Notes: generated from the letters alone by a model not told the origin. Numbered from the stretch's first letter, positions 37,948-48,030 are shown. The stretch is DNA of 64,000 nucleotides from Alkalibacterium subtropicum (GCF_900112455.1 NZ_FOLT01000005.1:80978-144977), one strand, 5' to 3'. A program made the numbers and translations.

Positions 37948-40900
37948 TTAGTTAGAAAATTTCTTTTTGTACATGGTCATTGCTGCACCAACAGCAGTTG
38001 AGAATGCACCTAACAATAAATACATATAGGTATTTGTAGCAGTTTCAGGCAACTCTTCCCCGTCCTGCTCTTTGTCTTTCTCTTCTTTCTCTTCTTGCTC
38101 TTCTTTCTCTTCTTGCTCGTCTTCTTCATCCACCACGTCTTCAGGCAGTTCTTCACCCATTAAATCAGTGATTCTTCCTTCGATTTCAGGGTTTACGACA
38201 CCACCAAGATACTGGTCTTCAACCATATAGTCGATCAGCTGCTGCCAGTCTTCTTCACCGATATCTCTGACACGGCCTTCTTCAAATGCCTGAGCAAATG
38301 TTTCATAGCCGTCGCCGCCTTGACCGGTAAAGCCGTTTGTCGTTACAAGATACATTTCATCCATAACGATTTCTGTCAGTTCACCGTCTCTATCGACATA
38401 CATCTGAACGATACGGTCGCCTGATTCTCTTGTGCTGTCATAGTAGAATTTCATGCCAGATACATGCAGGAACCCGCCGTTTTCTTCAGGTGCCAAACGG
38501 ACACTGTGTTCCATGATATCTTTGATCTCCTGTCCAGAAAGCTCAGCCACAACAGGGTTATTACCAAACGGTAAGACTGTCAGGACTTCACCGACTGTGA
38601 TCGGTCCCTGATCGATAGCAGCACGGATACCGCCACCGTTCTGGAAGGCAATTACTGTTTCAGGGAATTTCTCCTGAGCTTTAGCCAGCATGGCATCGGT
38701 GATCAGGTTACCTAAGCGCGTTTCGTCTGCACGGACGCTCATTTCATCGCCTTCACCGAATCTTGGATTTTCTAACGCTTCAACAGCCACTGCGCCTGTT
38801 TCTTCATTTGCGATCTCATCGACACGGTCTTTGTACTCAGCCATGACATTGAGTGCTTCTTCATCAGCTGCATATTCGCCCACATCAAGTAGTTGACCCA
38901 TTTGTGAAAGAACAATACCTTTATCGTCAAATTCAACAGTCAGTGTGCCAAGGTTATTACCATATTGACCGCCCTGTACAATAACTGTCGGTTCTTTTTC
39001 GTTGCCTTCGTCATCGTGTGTAACAACGTACGGTTCGTCGATTTCAGAATGTGAGTGACCGCCGACGATAATATCGATACCGTCTACTTCCATGGCTACT
39101 CTCATATCGTTTCCGACTTCTGGCGCTGTGTCAAAGCCTAAGTGGTTGACAGCCATGATTTTATTGATGCCTGCATCTTCAAAGGCCTGAACAGCTTCTT
39201 CAGCCGCTTCAATGAAATCAGTGAAGTCGACTTCCACAGGACTTGAGATGTTCTCTGTATCTTCTGTAACTAAACCGAAGATACCGATTTTCTCACCGTT
39301 GACTTCTTTAATGATACTTCTGTAGATCATTCCATCTTCAGGATTCTCTACTAGCGATTCATCTGATTCCAGTTCATTCATGAACGGATCTTGTGAGAAA
39401 TCGACGTTGGTGCCAAGGAATGGGAAGTTGGCTTCTTTGACAAATTCAGAAAGTGATTCATGTCCGTTTTCTTCAGCACCCAAGTCGAACTCATGGTTAC
39501 CGAAGGTCATCAGATCAATGTCCATCATATTCAATAGAGCTAGATCGGCCATACCTTTGAATTCATTGAAGTACAAGGTCCCTGAGAAGACATCTCCGGC
39601 ATGAACCAGCATTGAATCCGGATTTTCTCCACGGAATGCTTCAATGGCAGTAAGCATGTGTGGATAGTTTTCTACTCGACCATGTGTGTCATTCATGTGC
39701 ATAACTGAGAATTCAAACGTGTCATCCGTGTCAGGTAATTCTGCGCCTTCATTCAGGTCATTGATTCTGCCTTCGATTTCAGGATCAACGACCCCATCAA
39801 GGTATTCGTCTTCCACCATGTAGTCGATCAGCTGCTGCCAGTCTTCTTCACCAATATCTCTGACTCGGCCTTCCTCAAATGCCTGAGCAAATGTTTCATA
39901 GCCGTCGCCACCCTGACCAGTGAAACCATTTGTGGTTACAAGGTACATCTCATCCATGGCGATTTCTGTCAATTCACCATCTCTGTCGATGTACATTTCT
40001 ACAATACGGTCGCCAGCATCTCTTGAACTGTCATAGTAGAATTCCATGCCAGATACATGCAGGAAGCCACCATTTTCTTCAGGTGCCAAACGGACACTGT
40101 GTTCCATGATATCCTTGATTTCCTGTCCGGAAAGTTCAGCAATCACAGGGTTATTACCAAACGGAAGAACGGTCAGGACTTCACCCACTGTGATTGGTCC
40201 TGCATCGATCGCAGCACGGATACCGCCACCATTTTGAACAGCAATCACTGCTTCTGGGAATTTCTCCTGAGCTTTTGCCAGCATGGCGTCGGTGATCAGG
40301 TTGCCTAAGCGTGTTTCGTCTGCACGCACACTCATTTCATCGCCTTCACCATGTCGTGGGTTTTCTAACTCTGAAACAGCAACTGCGCCTGTTTCTTCAT
40401 TAGCGATTTCATCCACGCGGTCTTTGTATTGCTGCATAACCGCTAGAGCAGCTTCATCAGCAGGATACTCCCCTGTATCAAGCAATGCTCCTGATTGACC
40501 GATAACGACACCATTTTCATCAAACCCGACATTCAATGTACCTAAGTTTCCGGCATACTGACCGCCTTGAACAATAACTGTCGGTTCTTTTTCGTTGCCT
40601 TCGTCGTCATGAGTGACTACGTAAGGTTCGTCGATTTCAGAATGTGAGTGTCCGCCGACAATAATATCGATACCGTCCACTTCCATGGCTACTCTCATGT
40701 CATTCCCGACTTCTGGAGCTGTGTCGAAGCCTAAGTGGTTGACTGCCATGATTTTGTTGATGCCAGCGTGTTCGAAAGATTGAACAGCAGCTTCAGCAGC
40801 ATTAATAAAGTCTGAGAATGCAACATCCATAGGACTTGAAATATTTTCGGTATCTTGAGTGACTAAACCAAAAATACCAATTTTTTCACCATTTACCTCT

Positions 40901-43900
40901 TTGACAATCGTTTCATAGATTTTGCCATCTTCAGGATCTGCTTCTAATAATTCATCTAGTTCATAAGGTGCCATATATTTGTCTTCTGAGAAATCAACAT
41001 TTGAACCTAAGAATGGGAAGTTGGCTTTCTCTACAAATTCTGCTAATGACTGATGACCATTTTCTTCAGCACCTAAGTCAAATTCGTGGTTACCGAATGT
41101 CATAACATCGATATCCATCAAGTTCAGTAAGGCAAGGTCTGCCTGTCCTTTGAATTCATTGAAGTATAGGGTTCCTGAGAAGACATCACCGGCATGTACC
41201 AGCATAGAATCCGGGTTTTCTCCACGGAATTCTTCAATAGCTGTAAGCATATGCGGATAGTTTTCTACTCGGCCATGGGTATCATTCATATGCATGACTG
41301 ACATTTCAAATGCCGGCTCAACTATTTCAGGTAGATCGATTTGAGCGAGGACAGGTTCATGGTCACTTGCGCGTCCATGCATGTCGGTGAAATCAGCATT
41401 GACATGGATCATGTCGATTTCAGCTGCATCAGCGAGGTTGTTGGATACGAGGATATGATCAAGCACCTGTGAATTACCCTGGTAAATATAACTGTAGCGG
41501 TCACTTGCCGGTACTTTATTAGTCAGGTTAGTTAACGCATCACCTGCTAAAATCTCCAGTGGCTCCGAGAATTCAAAGTCATTCATGTCTCCAAGAACAA
41601 CAATGTTTTCGTCTGGATTATCTGCAAGGATCTCGTCCACAAATGAGTTGACAGACTGTGCCAACTGGTTACGTTCGATCCTGCTGTCAAATTGAGGCGG
41701 CTGAACTTGGCCGTAGTAAGGATCATCTCCGCGTTTAGAATTCAGGTGGTTGGTGATCACGACAACGCTCTTACCATTGAATTCAAATTCTGCAGCTAGA
41801 GGTTTTCTTGTCCCCTCAAAGTCTGAAGGATTGACACGTCCTGGGTTGAGCGTTAACTCACCATCCGTATATCCAACGGCTTCATTTGTTCCACCTTTAT
41901 CTTTTTCGATCATTGAAACACGATCTGGGTTATACAGGAACCCTACACGGATGTTCCCGCCCGGTGCTCCGCCGTCTGCGTTGTATTCAGGATCGATATT
42001 TGCATAGGCATAAGTCGGACCGCCTGCATCTGCAATTTCATTCACTAAACGCTCATAACTGGCGTCCGCTACAGCAGATCCTGATTCTGTTTCACCGTCA
42101 CTGTCCTGTACTTCAACGATACCGATGATGTCTGGACTATTCATATCATTGACGAATGTGCTGGCAATTCTCTGGGCTTTGATATCTGAGGTTTCCTCTG
42201 TATTTGCAGAGAAATTCTCTACGTTATAAGTGGCAACAGTCAGCTTGGATTCATCTTTCACAATAGATGTCGCTGAAGATGCAGCTTCAACCGGAACATG
42301 GGCAGCTTCCATATCTGCTAAATCTGAATAGATCTTGTAATTGCCGTATCCATAATTGACGACACCTTCAACAGCTTCTGTGAACTGGTCACCCGTCTTG
42401 ACAGCAAAGTCTCTCGCATCGTCATTTGGCTGAAGCTTGAATGGAATCAGTCTGGAATCCGGACCTTCTTCACTTAATCTCAGTCCACCGTTTACTGTCG
42501 TATTTGAAGGGGTATAGTCTTCTGTCGCAACAAATAAATCCCCGTATGCCTGAGGTGCAACGGCTCTTGAAGGTTGAACTTCAACGCGCATGCCTTCAAG
42601 ACTTTCCCAGTAATCCAAGGAATAAGCATCCGGATTGAAGACTTCCAGAGTCGTTCCGCCTTTTATTTCTCCTGGAATATTACTTGATGTGATCTCAACA
42701 GGAGCCGGCAGCTCAACATTGTTTTCTGTGATCGTAACAATGCCGCCTCTGTCGTCACGGGCACTGATTTGAGTGATCGGCAGATCTGTTTCATCTCTAT
42801 CAGAATAGCCGTCTATGTGATACTCTGACACTTCACCCGTTACTTCGACCAGATCTCCGACGTTGACACCCGTACTATTTCTTCCTGTATAGACAACGAT
42901 ACCTTCTGATGTATTGTCATTATCATCGGTCATGTCATCAGGTGTCTGCATGTGGAAATAGTTGGCTCCGTAGATATCGTATACGTATGTGACGACACCT
43001 TTTACGTTGTAAACACGCTCTCCAAGCATTGGAGAATAATGTGCTTCACCTTGAATGTCATGTATTTTATTTCCTTCAGTAATATCTACAACAGTATAAT
43101 TGAATTCAGCGACTTCACTGATACGGTCATCAACTACAGCGATAGCTTTCAGTGTTGAATCTGCATCAAGTGTGATAGCTCCAGTATATTGAGTGCTTGA
43201 CTCGGAAGGATCTGATCCGTCTGTTGTGTAATAAATCGTTGCGCCATCTGTGCGTGTGGATAGCGTGACGTCTGTCCCCATCGGAACATTTCCTGAATCA
43301 TGGCTTGCAGTGACTGGCATGACAATGCTTGAGTCTTCTACAATGTCATAAATGTCTCGCGGTATCAGCTGAAAATCATAGAACTGAGAAACGATGCCGG
43401 TAATGGATTCATAAGTCGTCCCGACTGTTAAGCCAAGAGCATCATTTTCATCTCTGATCGTGAATTCAGTTCCCGCTTCATCCTTAGCAGTATAGTTCTT
43501 TCCATTTGCTTCTGTAATTTCGATGTTTTGCATCACAGCCAATTCAGACTCATGGTCTTCAACAAGGTCAGCACCAGTTAAAAGGACAGGTTCAGGAATT
43601 TCTGATCCTTCTGTTTTATCTTCAACAGTAGGATCTTGAATCTGCAGTAATCCATTGTACTCCCCTAGACCACCTTGAACCGTGATCTCATCACCCAGTT
43701 CAACATCCAGTGTATATCCAGGATACAACGCAATAGCGCCCGTTTCGTCCTGGATTTGGACGGTGCTGCTCAACTTGGCAGTCACTACACCTTTTGTCTT
43801 CACTTCTCCTGTTTCCTGCGCACGCGCGTCTGCAATGGACAGCAGTGTCAGTTCTGCAGGTTCTTCTGGTGTTTCAGAACCCGTATCTTCACCGGTAAAT

Positions 43901-44421
43901 GACAGTTCACTAACACTTTCTAAACTATCTGCACCATGATAAGTATCTAGAATACCAGTAACGATGATTTCTTTTCCAAGATTATCAGCATTGCTTTGTA
44001 GCCCGAAAGTATTTCTGTTAGCGTCTTTTAATTGGACTGCCATTACCTTGGTAACATCAGTTTCATTAGGATCATCAGCTATAGCTACGCTGTAATCATC
44101 TTTAAATTCACTAGTCACAAGTGAAGGGCCACTAGCTAAATGCCCTACAATATAGCCTTTGACTGTTGCTTCTGATCCATCATTTTCTCTAGCTATGCCC
44201 TCTGCTACTGTAAGTGGTGTTTCAGTTGCAGCTGTGGCATTTACTCCCGCATCAGCAGATGTTTCAGCAGTCGAATCTGTCGTACCAGTGACTTCTGTCG
44301 TGCCAGGGTCTGTATCGGTCTCAGCATACGCTGATATCGGTGCAGCCGTTTGTGCAAACGAACTTAACAGGAGCATTGTTGCCAGGGAAAAACTATATTT
44401 CTTTCGCCAATTGTTGTGCAT
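37948..44421 (-). CDS. Giant cell-wall nuclease / tandem 5'-nucleotidase
   Basis: 2157 residues. Order: signal peptide (about 1-33, ending SAYA); DUF6359-like OB fold (68-180); YhcR-type OB fold (193-270); chitobiase/FN3-like segment with IYYTTDGSDPSES (about 378-437); further OB-like repeats; an endonuclease/exonuclease/phosphatase domain (about 726-1026; ATYNVENF, VVLGDMNDF, SDHEPVLA); two tandem 5'-nucleotidase modules (about 1038-1560 and 1570-2085), each with MHMNDTHGRVENYPHM, GNHEFDLGAEENG and VGGHSHSEIDEP, then a C-terminal substrate domain; an acidic/Lys spacer; and a sorting signal LPETA near 2124 with hydrophobic stretch and YKKKFSN tail. It should be a surface enzyme turning extracellular DNA and nucleotides into nucleosides and phosphate. 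The sorting motif ends in Ala and not Gly. The promoter has a perfect cre. Confidence 0.9.
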   Translation of the reverse strand: MHNNWRKKYSFSLATMLLLSSFAQTAAPISAYAETDTDPGTTEVTGTTDSTAETSADAGVNATAATETPLTVAEGIARENDGSEATVKGYIVGHLASGPSLVTSEFKDDYSVAIADDPNETDVTKVMAVQLKDANRNTFGLQSNADNLGKEIIVTGILDTYHGADSLESVSELSFTGEDTGSETPEEPAELTLLSIADARAQETGEVKTKGVVTAKLSSTVQIQDETGAIALYPGYTLDVELGDEITVQGGLGEYNGLLQIQDPTVEDKTEGSEIPEPVLLTGADLVEDHESELAVMQNIEITEANGKNYTAKDEAGTEFTIRDENDALGLTVGTTYESITGIVSQFYDFQLIPRDIYDIVEDSSIVMPVTASHDSGNVPMGTDVTLSTRTDGATIYYTTDGSDPSESSTQYTGAITLDADSTLKAIAVVDDRISEVAEFNYTVVDITEGNKIHDIQGEAHYSPMLGERVYNVKGVVTYVYDIYGANYFHMQTPDDMTDDNDNTSEGIVVYTGRNSTGVNVGDLVEVTGEVSEYHIDGYSDRDETDLPITQISARDDRGGIVTITENNVELPAPVEITSSNIPGEIKGGTTLEVFNPDAYSLDYWESLEGMRVEVQPSRAVAPQAYGDLFVATEDYTPSNTTVNGGLRLSEEGPDSRLIPFKLQPNDDARDFAVKTGDQFTEAVEGVVNYGYGNYKIYSDLADMEAAHVPVEAASSATSIVKDESKLTVATYNVENFSANTEETSDIKAQRIASTFVNDMNSPDIIGIVEVQDSDGETESGSAVADASYERLVNEIADAGGPTYAYANIDPEYNADGGAPGGNIRVGFLYNPDRVSMIEKDKGGTNEAVGYTDGELTLNPGRVNPSDFEGTRKPLAAEFEFNGKSVVVITNHLNSKRGDDPYYGQVQPPQFDSRIERNQLAQSVNSFVDEILADNPDENIVVLGDMNDFEFSEPLEILAGDALTNLTNKVPASDRYSYIYQGNSQVLDHILVSNNLADAAEIDMIHVNADFTDMHGRASDHEPVLAQIDLPEIVEPAFEMSVMHMNDTHGRVENYPHMLTAIEEFRGENPDSMLVHAGDVFSGTLYFNEFKGQADLALLNLMDIDVMTFGNHEFDLGAEENGHQSLAEFVEKANFPFLGSNVDFSEDKYMAPYELDELLEADPEDGKIYETIVKEVNGEKIGIFGLVTQDTENISSPMDVAFSDFINAAEAAVQSFEHAGINKIMAVNHLGFDTAPEVGNDMRVAMEVDGIDIIVGGHSHSEIDEPYVVTHDDEGNEKEPTVIVQGGQYAGNLGTLNVGFDENGVVIGQSGALLDTGEYPADEAALAVMQQYKDRVDEIANEETGAVAVSELENPRHGEGDEMSVRADETRLGNLITDAMLAKAQEKFPEAVIAVQNGGGIRAAIDAGPITVGEVLTVLPFGNNPVIAELSGQEIKDIMEHSVRLAPEENGGFLHVSGMEFYYDSSRDAGDRIVEMYIDRDGELTEIAMDEMYLVTTNGFTGQGGDGYETFAQAFEEGRVRDIGEEDWQQLIDYMVEDEYLDGVVDPEIEGRINDLNEGAELPDTDDTFEFSVMHMNDTHGRVENYPHMLTAIEAFRGENPDSMLVHAGDVFSGTLYFNEFKGMADLALLNMMDIDLMTFGNHEFDLGAEENGHESLSEFVKEANFPFLGTNVDFSQDPFMNELESDESLVENPEDGMIYRSIIKEVNGEKIGIFGLVTEDTENISSPVEVDFTDFIEAAEEAVQAFEDAGINKIMAVNHLGFDTAPEVGNDMRVAMEVDGIDIIVGGHSHSEIDEPYVVTHDDEGNEKEPTVIVQGGQYGNNLGTLTVEFDDKGIVLSQMGQLLDVGEYAADEEALNVMAEYKDRVDEIANEETGAVAVEALENPRFGEGDEMSVRADETRLGNLITDAMLAKAQEKFPETVIAFQNGGGIRAAIDQGPITVGEVLTVLPFGNNPVVAELSGQEIKDIMEHSVRLAPEENGGFLHVSGMKFYYDSTRESGDRIVQMYVDRDGELTEIVMDEMYLVTTNGFTGQGGDGYETFAQAFEEGRVRDIGEEDWQQLIDYMVEDQYLGGVVNPEIEGRITDLMGEELPEDVVDEEDEQEEKEEQEEKEEKDKEQDGEELPETATNTYMYLLLGAFSTAVGAAMTMYKKKFSN

Positions 44422-44659
44422 TCAATTCTCTCCTTATAAATATGTTTTACTCTACGATTTAATATGTACGCAATAGAACAACTGACCCTCCTTTAAGTGT
44501 ATTGACATAATAAAGCAGTAGAGGTAGTAAATGTAATTAAAGATACGCTTTGACTAGCAGCTCTATTTAAAGAGCTCACAGGGATTTTTGACAGCGATTA
44601 CAAAAGTTAGTTATTGTATAAACCAAAATAACTTTTAGTTATAATCACTCGTATCTAAT

Positions 44660-44688
44660 AGTTTAATCTACAAAAAAAGCAATGTCAA
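44660..44688 (-). promoter_or_regulatory. Promoter of the giant nucleotidase gene
   Basis: TTGACA and TAAACT on the minus strand, 17 bases apart; gives a leader of about 230 bases that includes AGCTCT/AGAGCT and AGTTATT/AATAACT inverted repeats but no gene. Confidence 0.55.
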
Positions 44689-44697
44689 CGCTTTCAT
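44683..44697 (-). promoter_or_regulatory. Perfect cre (CcpA) site
   Basis: ATGAAAGCGTTGACA matches every fixed position of WTGNAANCGNWNNCW and shares its TTGACA with the -35 box, so CcpA would repress transcription of the nucleotidase gene. Confidence 0.75.
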
Positions 44698-44784
44698 TAA
44701 AATAAACAATGTTATCCTATGCAAACTACTATACTTTAAGCATTCGCTAATAAAATATTTTTTTCGGAATGCGGTTAACTGAAG

Positions 44785-44820
44785 ACAAAAACAGCCGATT
44801 ATAAAATATCGGCTGTTTTG
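44785..44820 (-). terminator. Terminator after yaaL
   Basis: AAAACAGCCGAT pairs perfectly with ATCGGCTGTTTT, with a T tail on the minus strand, 15 bases past the yaaL stop. Confidence 0.88.
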
Positions 44821-44834
44821 AGAATGATTCGGTT

Positions 44835-45059
44835 TTAACTGTTTTCCTTTATTTTTCTCACACGTGCTTCTTTAAACAGATAATAATACGTTGCTTTCTG
44901 AAGTTTATAATGAGCCTGCCATTCCGGCTGGTCGTCAACAGCCATCCCTCTTATTTTCTCGTAGGCTTCAAACTGTTTTCTCTGTCTGCGTATCAGTTCC
45001 ACTAACTTCACATCATAGGCATGCTTTAATTTACTCGTTCTTTTAAATAGTCGCATCAT
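44835..45059 (-). CDS. yaaL: YaaL-family protein (DUF2508)
   Basis: 74-residue basic, helical protein of the small family always found after recR in Bacilli. RLFKRTSKLKHAYDVKLVELI, then EAYEKIRGM and a C-terminal KATYYYLFKEARVRKI. Role unknown. Two adjacent ATG codons are possible starts. It is 4 bases after recR. Confidence 0.82.
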   Translation of the reverse strand: MMRLFKRTSKLKHAYDVKLVELIRRQRKQFEAYEKIRGMAVDDQPEWQAHYKLQKATYYYLFKEARVRKIKENS

Positions 45060-45063
45060 GCAC

Positions 45064-45660
45064 CTACATCTCTCTCCGGCCTTCTACCGCTTTAAGCAGT
45101 GTGACCTCATCTGCATACTCGATATCACTCCCCACGGATAATCCATGAGCCAGACGCGTCACTTTGATCCCTGCCGGCTTGATCAGACGGGATAGATACA
45201 TCGCTGTCGCTTCCCCTTCAGCCGTTGCATTCGTCGCGATGATGACTTCTTTTACTTCATCTTTCTGCAGTCGCTTGATCAGAACCGGAATATTGATATC
45301 TTCCGGACCTGTTCCTTCGACCGGAGACAGCACACCATGAAGGACATGATACAGCCCTTTGAAATCCTGCATTTTTTCCATGGCAATAACATCTTTTGGA
45401 TGCTCCACAACTAAAATGACAGACTGATCACGATTTTTATCTTCACAGATATCGCAGGGGTCATTCTGTGTCATATTTCCGCAGACCGAACAGTACTGCA
45501 AGTCCCTTTTCACACTGATCAAGGACTTTGCAAAGCGCGTGACATCTTCTTCCTGCATGTTGACTGTGTAAAACGCCAGGCGGGCGGCAGTTTTTTCGCC
45601 GATCCCCGGCAGTTTCATGTAACTTTCCATTAACTGTGCAATCGGTTCTGGATAATGCAT
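45064..45660 (-). CDS. recR: Recombination protein RecR
   Basis: Part of the RecFOR pathway that loads RecA on gapped DNA. 198 residues from [31 protein letters not shown] (helix-hairpin-helix), zinc finger [16 protein letters not shown], and a Toprim domain with [12 protein letters not shown] and [15 protein letters not shown]. The frame opens at 45678; AAAGGAAACAGTT before the ATG at 45660 fixes the start. In dnaX-ybaB-recR-yaaL. Confidence 0.96.
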   Translation of the reverse strand: MHYPEPIAQLMESYMKLPGIGEKTAARLAFYTVNMQEEDVTRFAKSLISVKRDLQYCSVCGNMTQNDPCDICEDKNRDQSVILVVEHPKDVIAMEKMQDFKGLYHVLHGVLSPVEGTGPEDINIPVLIKRLQKDEVKEVIIATNATAEGEATAMYLSRLIKPAGIKVTRLAHGLSVGSDIEYADEVTLLKAVEGRREM

Positions 45661-45724
45661 AACTGTTTCCTTTCTCACAGAAAACCTCCATCTAATTTGA
45701 GGCTTTCACTCTTTTGTCTGACCC

Positions 45725-46042
45725 TTACATTCCCGGGATTCCCAGACCTTTAGAATATTTACCCATTACTTTTTCTGTTTCAGCATCGATTTTTCCTAAG
45801 GCATCATTGACAGCCAGCAACACCAGATCTTCAATGATTTCTGCATCTTCCGGATCGACGATCTCTTCTTTGATCGATACCTTTTTACATTTCTTGTCAC
45901 CGGTGAATGTAACAGTTACCAGATCGTCATTGGCGGTTCCTGTAAATTCCTTCTCATTTAAGGCTGCCTGACTCTGTTCCATTTCTTTCTGCATCTTCTG
46001 CATTTTCTTCATCATACCCTGCATATTTCCCATTCCACGCAT
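45725..46042 (-). CDS. ybaB: YbaB/EbfC nucleoid-associated protein
   Basis: 105 residues forming a small DNA-binding dimer. N-terminal [21 protein letters not shown] helix, then [26 protein letters not shown] and a C-terminal [23 protein letters not shown]. Conserved position between dnaX and recR. AAAAGGATGATAAAAC precedes the ATG. Confidence 0.94.
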   Translation of the reverse strand: MRGMGNMQGMMKKMQKMQKEMEQSQAALNEKEFTGTANDDLVTVTFTGDKKCKKVSIKEEIVDPEDAEIIEDLVLLAVNDALGKIDAETEKVMGKYSKGLGIPGM

Positions 46043-46064
46043 GTTTTATCATCCTTTTCAAAAT

Positions 46065-47810
46065 TTAGTCGTTTATGGTCACATTTTCTTTCCCGAAGAG
46101 ATTCACTGCTTCACTTACGACAGCTTCCATTTCTTCGGATTCTTGCGTTGCTTCTTGTTTTTCCTGTTCCTTGTTTTCTTCATTATGGCTGCCGCTCTTC
46201 ATCTGGTCGATGTAAGCCTGGCGCACTTCAAGCCATTTGGCAGAAGGTACTGTCGCCAGATCGGCGCGGTGGCCGATAACTTTTTCCAGATAATCCCCCA
46301 CTGCTTCGATCAGGAAGGTGTCGCTGGCGGCTCTTTCACATAGAATATCATAATCAAAGGTGACGACCAACCCGTTGGGACTTGCGGCCACCGGTTTAGA
46401 CGTATTCATGATCGCTTTCTGACTGGTCGACAAGGCATTGATCAGGTCCGGCCAGACATCTTTCAGTTTTGCCAAGTCATTTCGTGTAGCATGTTCCAGT
46501 ATGCCAAAGACTTGATGGGTATTGACTTTGAATGCTGTCTGCGACGATTTTTTACGGGTGCTCGGACGCTTCGCTGCAACTGTTCCGTTAGTGTTCGACG
46601 GATTCTGCTGCATTTGCTCGATAGCTTTCTGCATCTGATTCAGCTTGTTCTTGAGCGAACGGATCTCCTGACTGTCACTCGTATCTTTGTGAACAGTCGC
46701 TTGCGGTGTGGAAACAGGCGCAGTCTTGATCTCTGCCTGAGCAAGTCGTACGGTAGCGACCTCAAGATACACTTCTGCGTGGGTCGAAGACCGCATCTCC
46801 AGCTGCGTCTGGTTCATGATGCGAATGATATCATAAATTTTTTCCGGATGCGCCCCTTCGGTCAGCTCTTTAAATGACTCATCCACTTTACTCATTTTGA
46901 GTAGGGTATCATCCTTGGTTTTCTGATAGATAAGGATGTCCCGAGAGAACAGAATGACGTCTTCAACTAACCGATTAGCGTCCTTTCCTTCCTGCATCAT
47001 CTGGTGCAGCAGACCCAGACCGTTTTCTGTATCGTGATTCAGTGCCGCTGTCAGATAATCGATCATCAGCTCCTGAGTAATGCTTCCTGTAATGCGAAGC
47101 GTGTCGTCCAGGCTGACTTTACCATCTGAAAAAGACATGACCTGATCCAGTATACTCAAGGCATCACGCATACCGCCTTCAGCTGCCTTGGCAATACTCA
47201 TCAGGGCATCTGGATCAAAGGCAACCTGTTTCTCGTTCAGGATATAGGTCATTCGCTTGATGATATCCTGGGGTGAGATCCGTCTGAAATCAAAGCGCTG
47301 TGTCCGGGAGATGATCGTCAGCGGTATTTTATGCGGTTCGGTAGTCGCCAAAATGAAAACAACATTCATCGGCGGTTCTTCCAGTGTTTTCAGCAGGGCA
47401 TTGAAAGCCCCCATCGAGAGCATGTGCACCTCATCGATGATATAGACCTTGTATTCAGCCTCCGTCGGTGCATAGTTTGCTTTCTCTCTGATATCACGAA
47501 TCTCTTCCACCCCGTTATTACTGGCGGCATCGATCTCGATAACATCCCCAAGCTTGCCCTGAGTGATCGATCGACACAAGTCACATTCATTACACGGTTC
47601 GCCATCTACCGCATTGGGGCAGTTCATCGCTTTGGCAAATATTTTAGCGGCACTCGTTTTTCCTGTTCCTCTTGGTCCGGAAAACAAGTACGCATGACTG
47701 GTATTCCCGTGACTCAATGCATTTCTCAACGTTCTGGTTACCGCTTCCTGCCCCGCAACATCTTCAAATCGCTGAGGCCTCCAGACACGATATAATGCTT
47801 GATAGCTCAT
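46065..47810 (-). CDS. dnaX: DNA polymerase III gamma/tau subunit
   Basis: Clamp-loader ATPase, 581 residues. Walker A GPRGTGKTS, the zinc site CPNAVDGEPCNECDLC, Walker B IIDEVHML and sensor 1 ILATTEPHKIP; the polymerase-binding tau part follows a low-complexity stretch (about residues 385-430). I see no obvious slippery A-run for gamma production. GGGGAAAC precedes the ATG. Promoter at 47848-47875. Confidence 0.96.
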   Translation of the reverse strand: MSYQALYRVWRPQRFEDVAGQEAVTRTLRNALSHGNTSHAYLFSGPRGTGKTSAAKIFAKAMNCPNAVDGEPCNECDLCRSITQGKLGDVIEIDAASNNGVEEIRDIREKANYAPTEAEYKVYIIDEVHMLSMGAFNALLKTLEEPPMNVVFILATTEPHKIPLTIISRTQRFDFRRISPQDIIKRMTYILNEKQVAFDPDALMSIAKAAEGGMRDALSILDQVMSFSDGKVSLDDTLRITGSITQELMIDYLTAALNHDTENGLGLLHQMMQEGKDANRLVEDVILFSRDILIYQKTKDDTLLKMSKVDESFKELTEGAHPEKIYDIIRIMNQTQLEMRSSTHAEVYLEVATVRLAQAEIKTAPVSTPQATVHKDTSDSQEIRSLKNKLNQMQKAIEQMQQNPSNTNGTVAAKRPSTRKKSSQTAFKVNTHQVFGILEHATRNDLAKLKDVWPDLINALSTSQKAIMNTSKPVAASPNGLVVTFDYDILCERAASDTFLIEAVGDYLEKVIGHRADLATVPSAKWLEVRQAYIDQMKSGSHNEENKEQEKQEATQESEEMEAVVSEAVNLFGKENVTIND

Positions 47811-47847
47811 GTTTCCCCTCTTTTCTCACAAAATCAGTCTCTTTACT

Positions 47848-47875
47848 ATTATAGGTGAATTCCTGTCTATTTCAA
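47848..47875 (-). promoter_or_regulatory. dnaX promoter
   Basis: TTGAAA and TATAAT on the minus strand separated by 16 bases, 38 bases before the start codon. Confidence 0.65.
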
Positions 47876-47894
47876 AAAGTTTTTATGAATTTTT

Positions 47895-48030
47895 TTGGTC
47901 AGTGCTCTAAGGTGAGGCTCCGCTACCTGCCATGATACGAAGCCTTGTTTATTTTCACCTGTGCGATGCCAGGCTATTGTGTGACAGCACTCGAACGATT
48001 CAGTCACAACCACCTCAGCTGACGACCATC
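47895..48030. other. Structured intergenic element, candidate leader or RNA
   Basis: GGTCAGTGCT at 47897 can pair with AGCTGACGACC near 48027, with AGGTG/CACCT inside, closing a region that contains further inverted repeats: GGCT/AGCC, CCTG/CAGG and TTGTGAC/GTCACAA. The plus strand has GGTGAGGCTCC (47911-47921), which I recall as the conserved 5' segment of the M-box Mg2+ leader, and CAGGCTATTG later, but the rest does not follow that motif. It could be a leader of the DUF368 gene (plus) or an RNA on the minus strand, where a TATAAT box (48034-48039) precedes it. Nothing else is seen in 48040-48240 except a weak promoter-like stretch near 48175. Confidence 0.35.

Noticed and set aside
37948..44421. 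Assembly artefact creating the tandem nucleotidase modules
   Set aside because: The two modules differ at many codons throughout, so they are genuine diverged copies, though long-read confirmation would still help.
47895..48030. A genuine M-box Mg2+ riboswitch
   Set aside because: Only the first segment GGTGAGGCTCC and a later CAGGCTATTG fit; the central GACGCCAAU-type core I would expect is missing.
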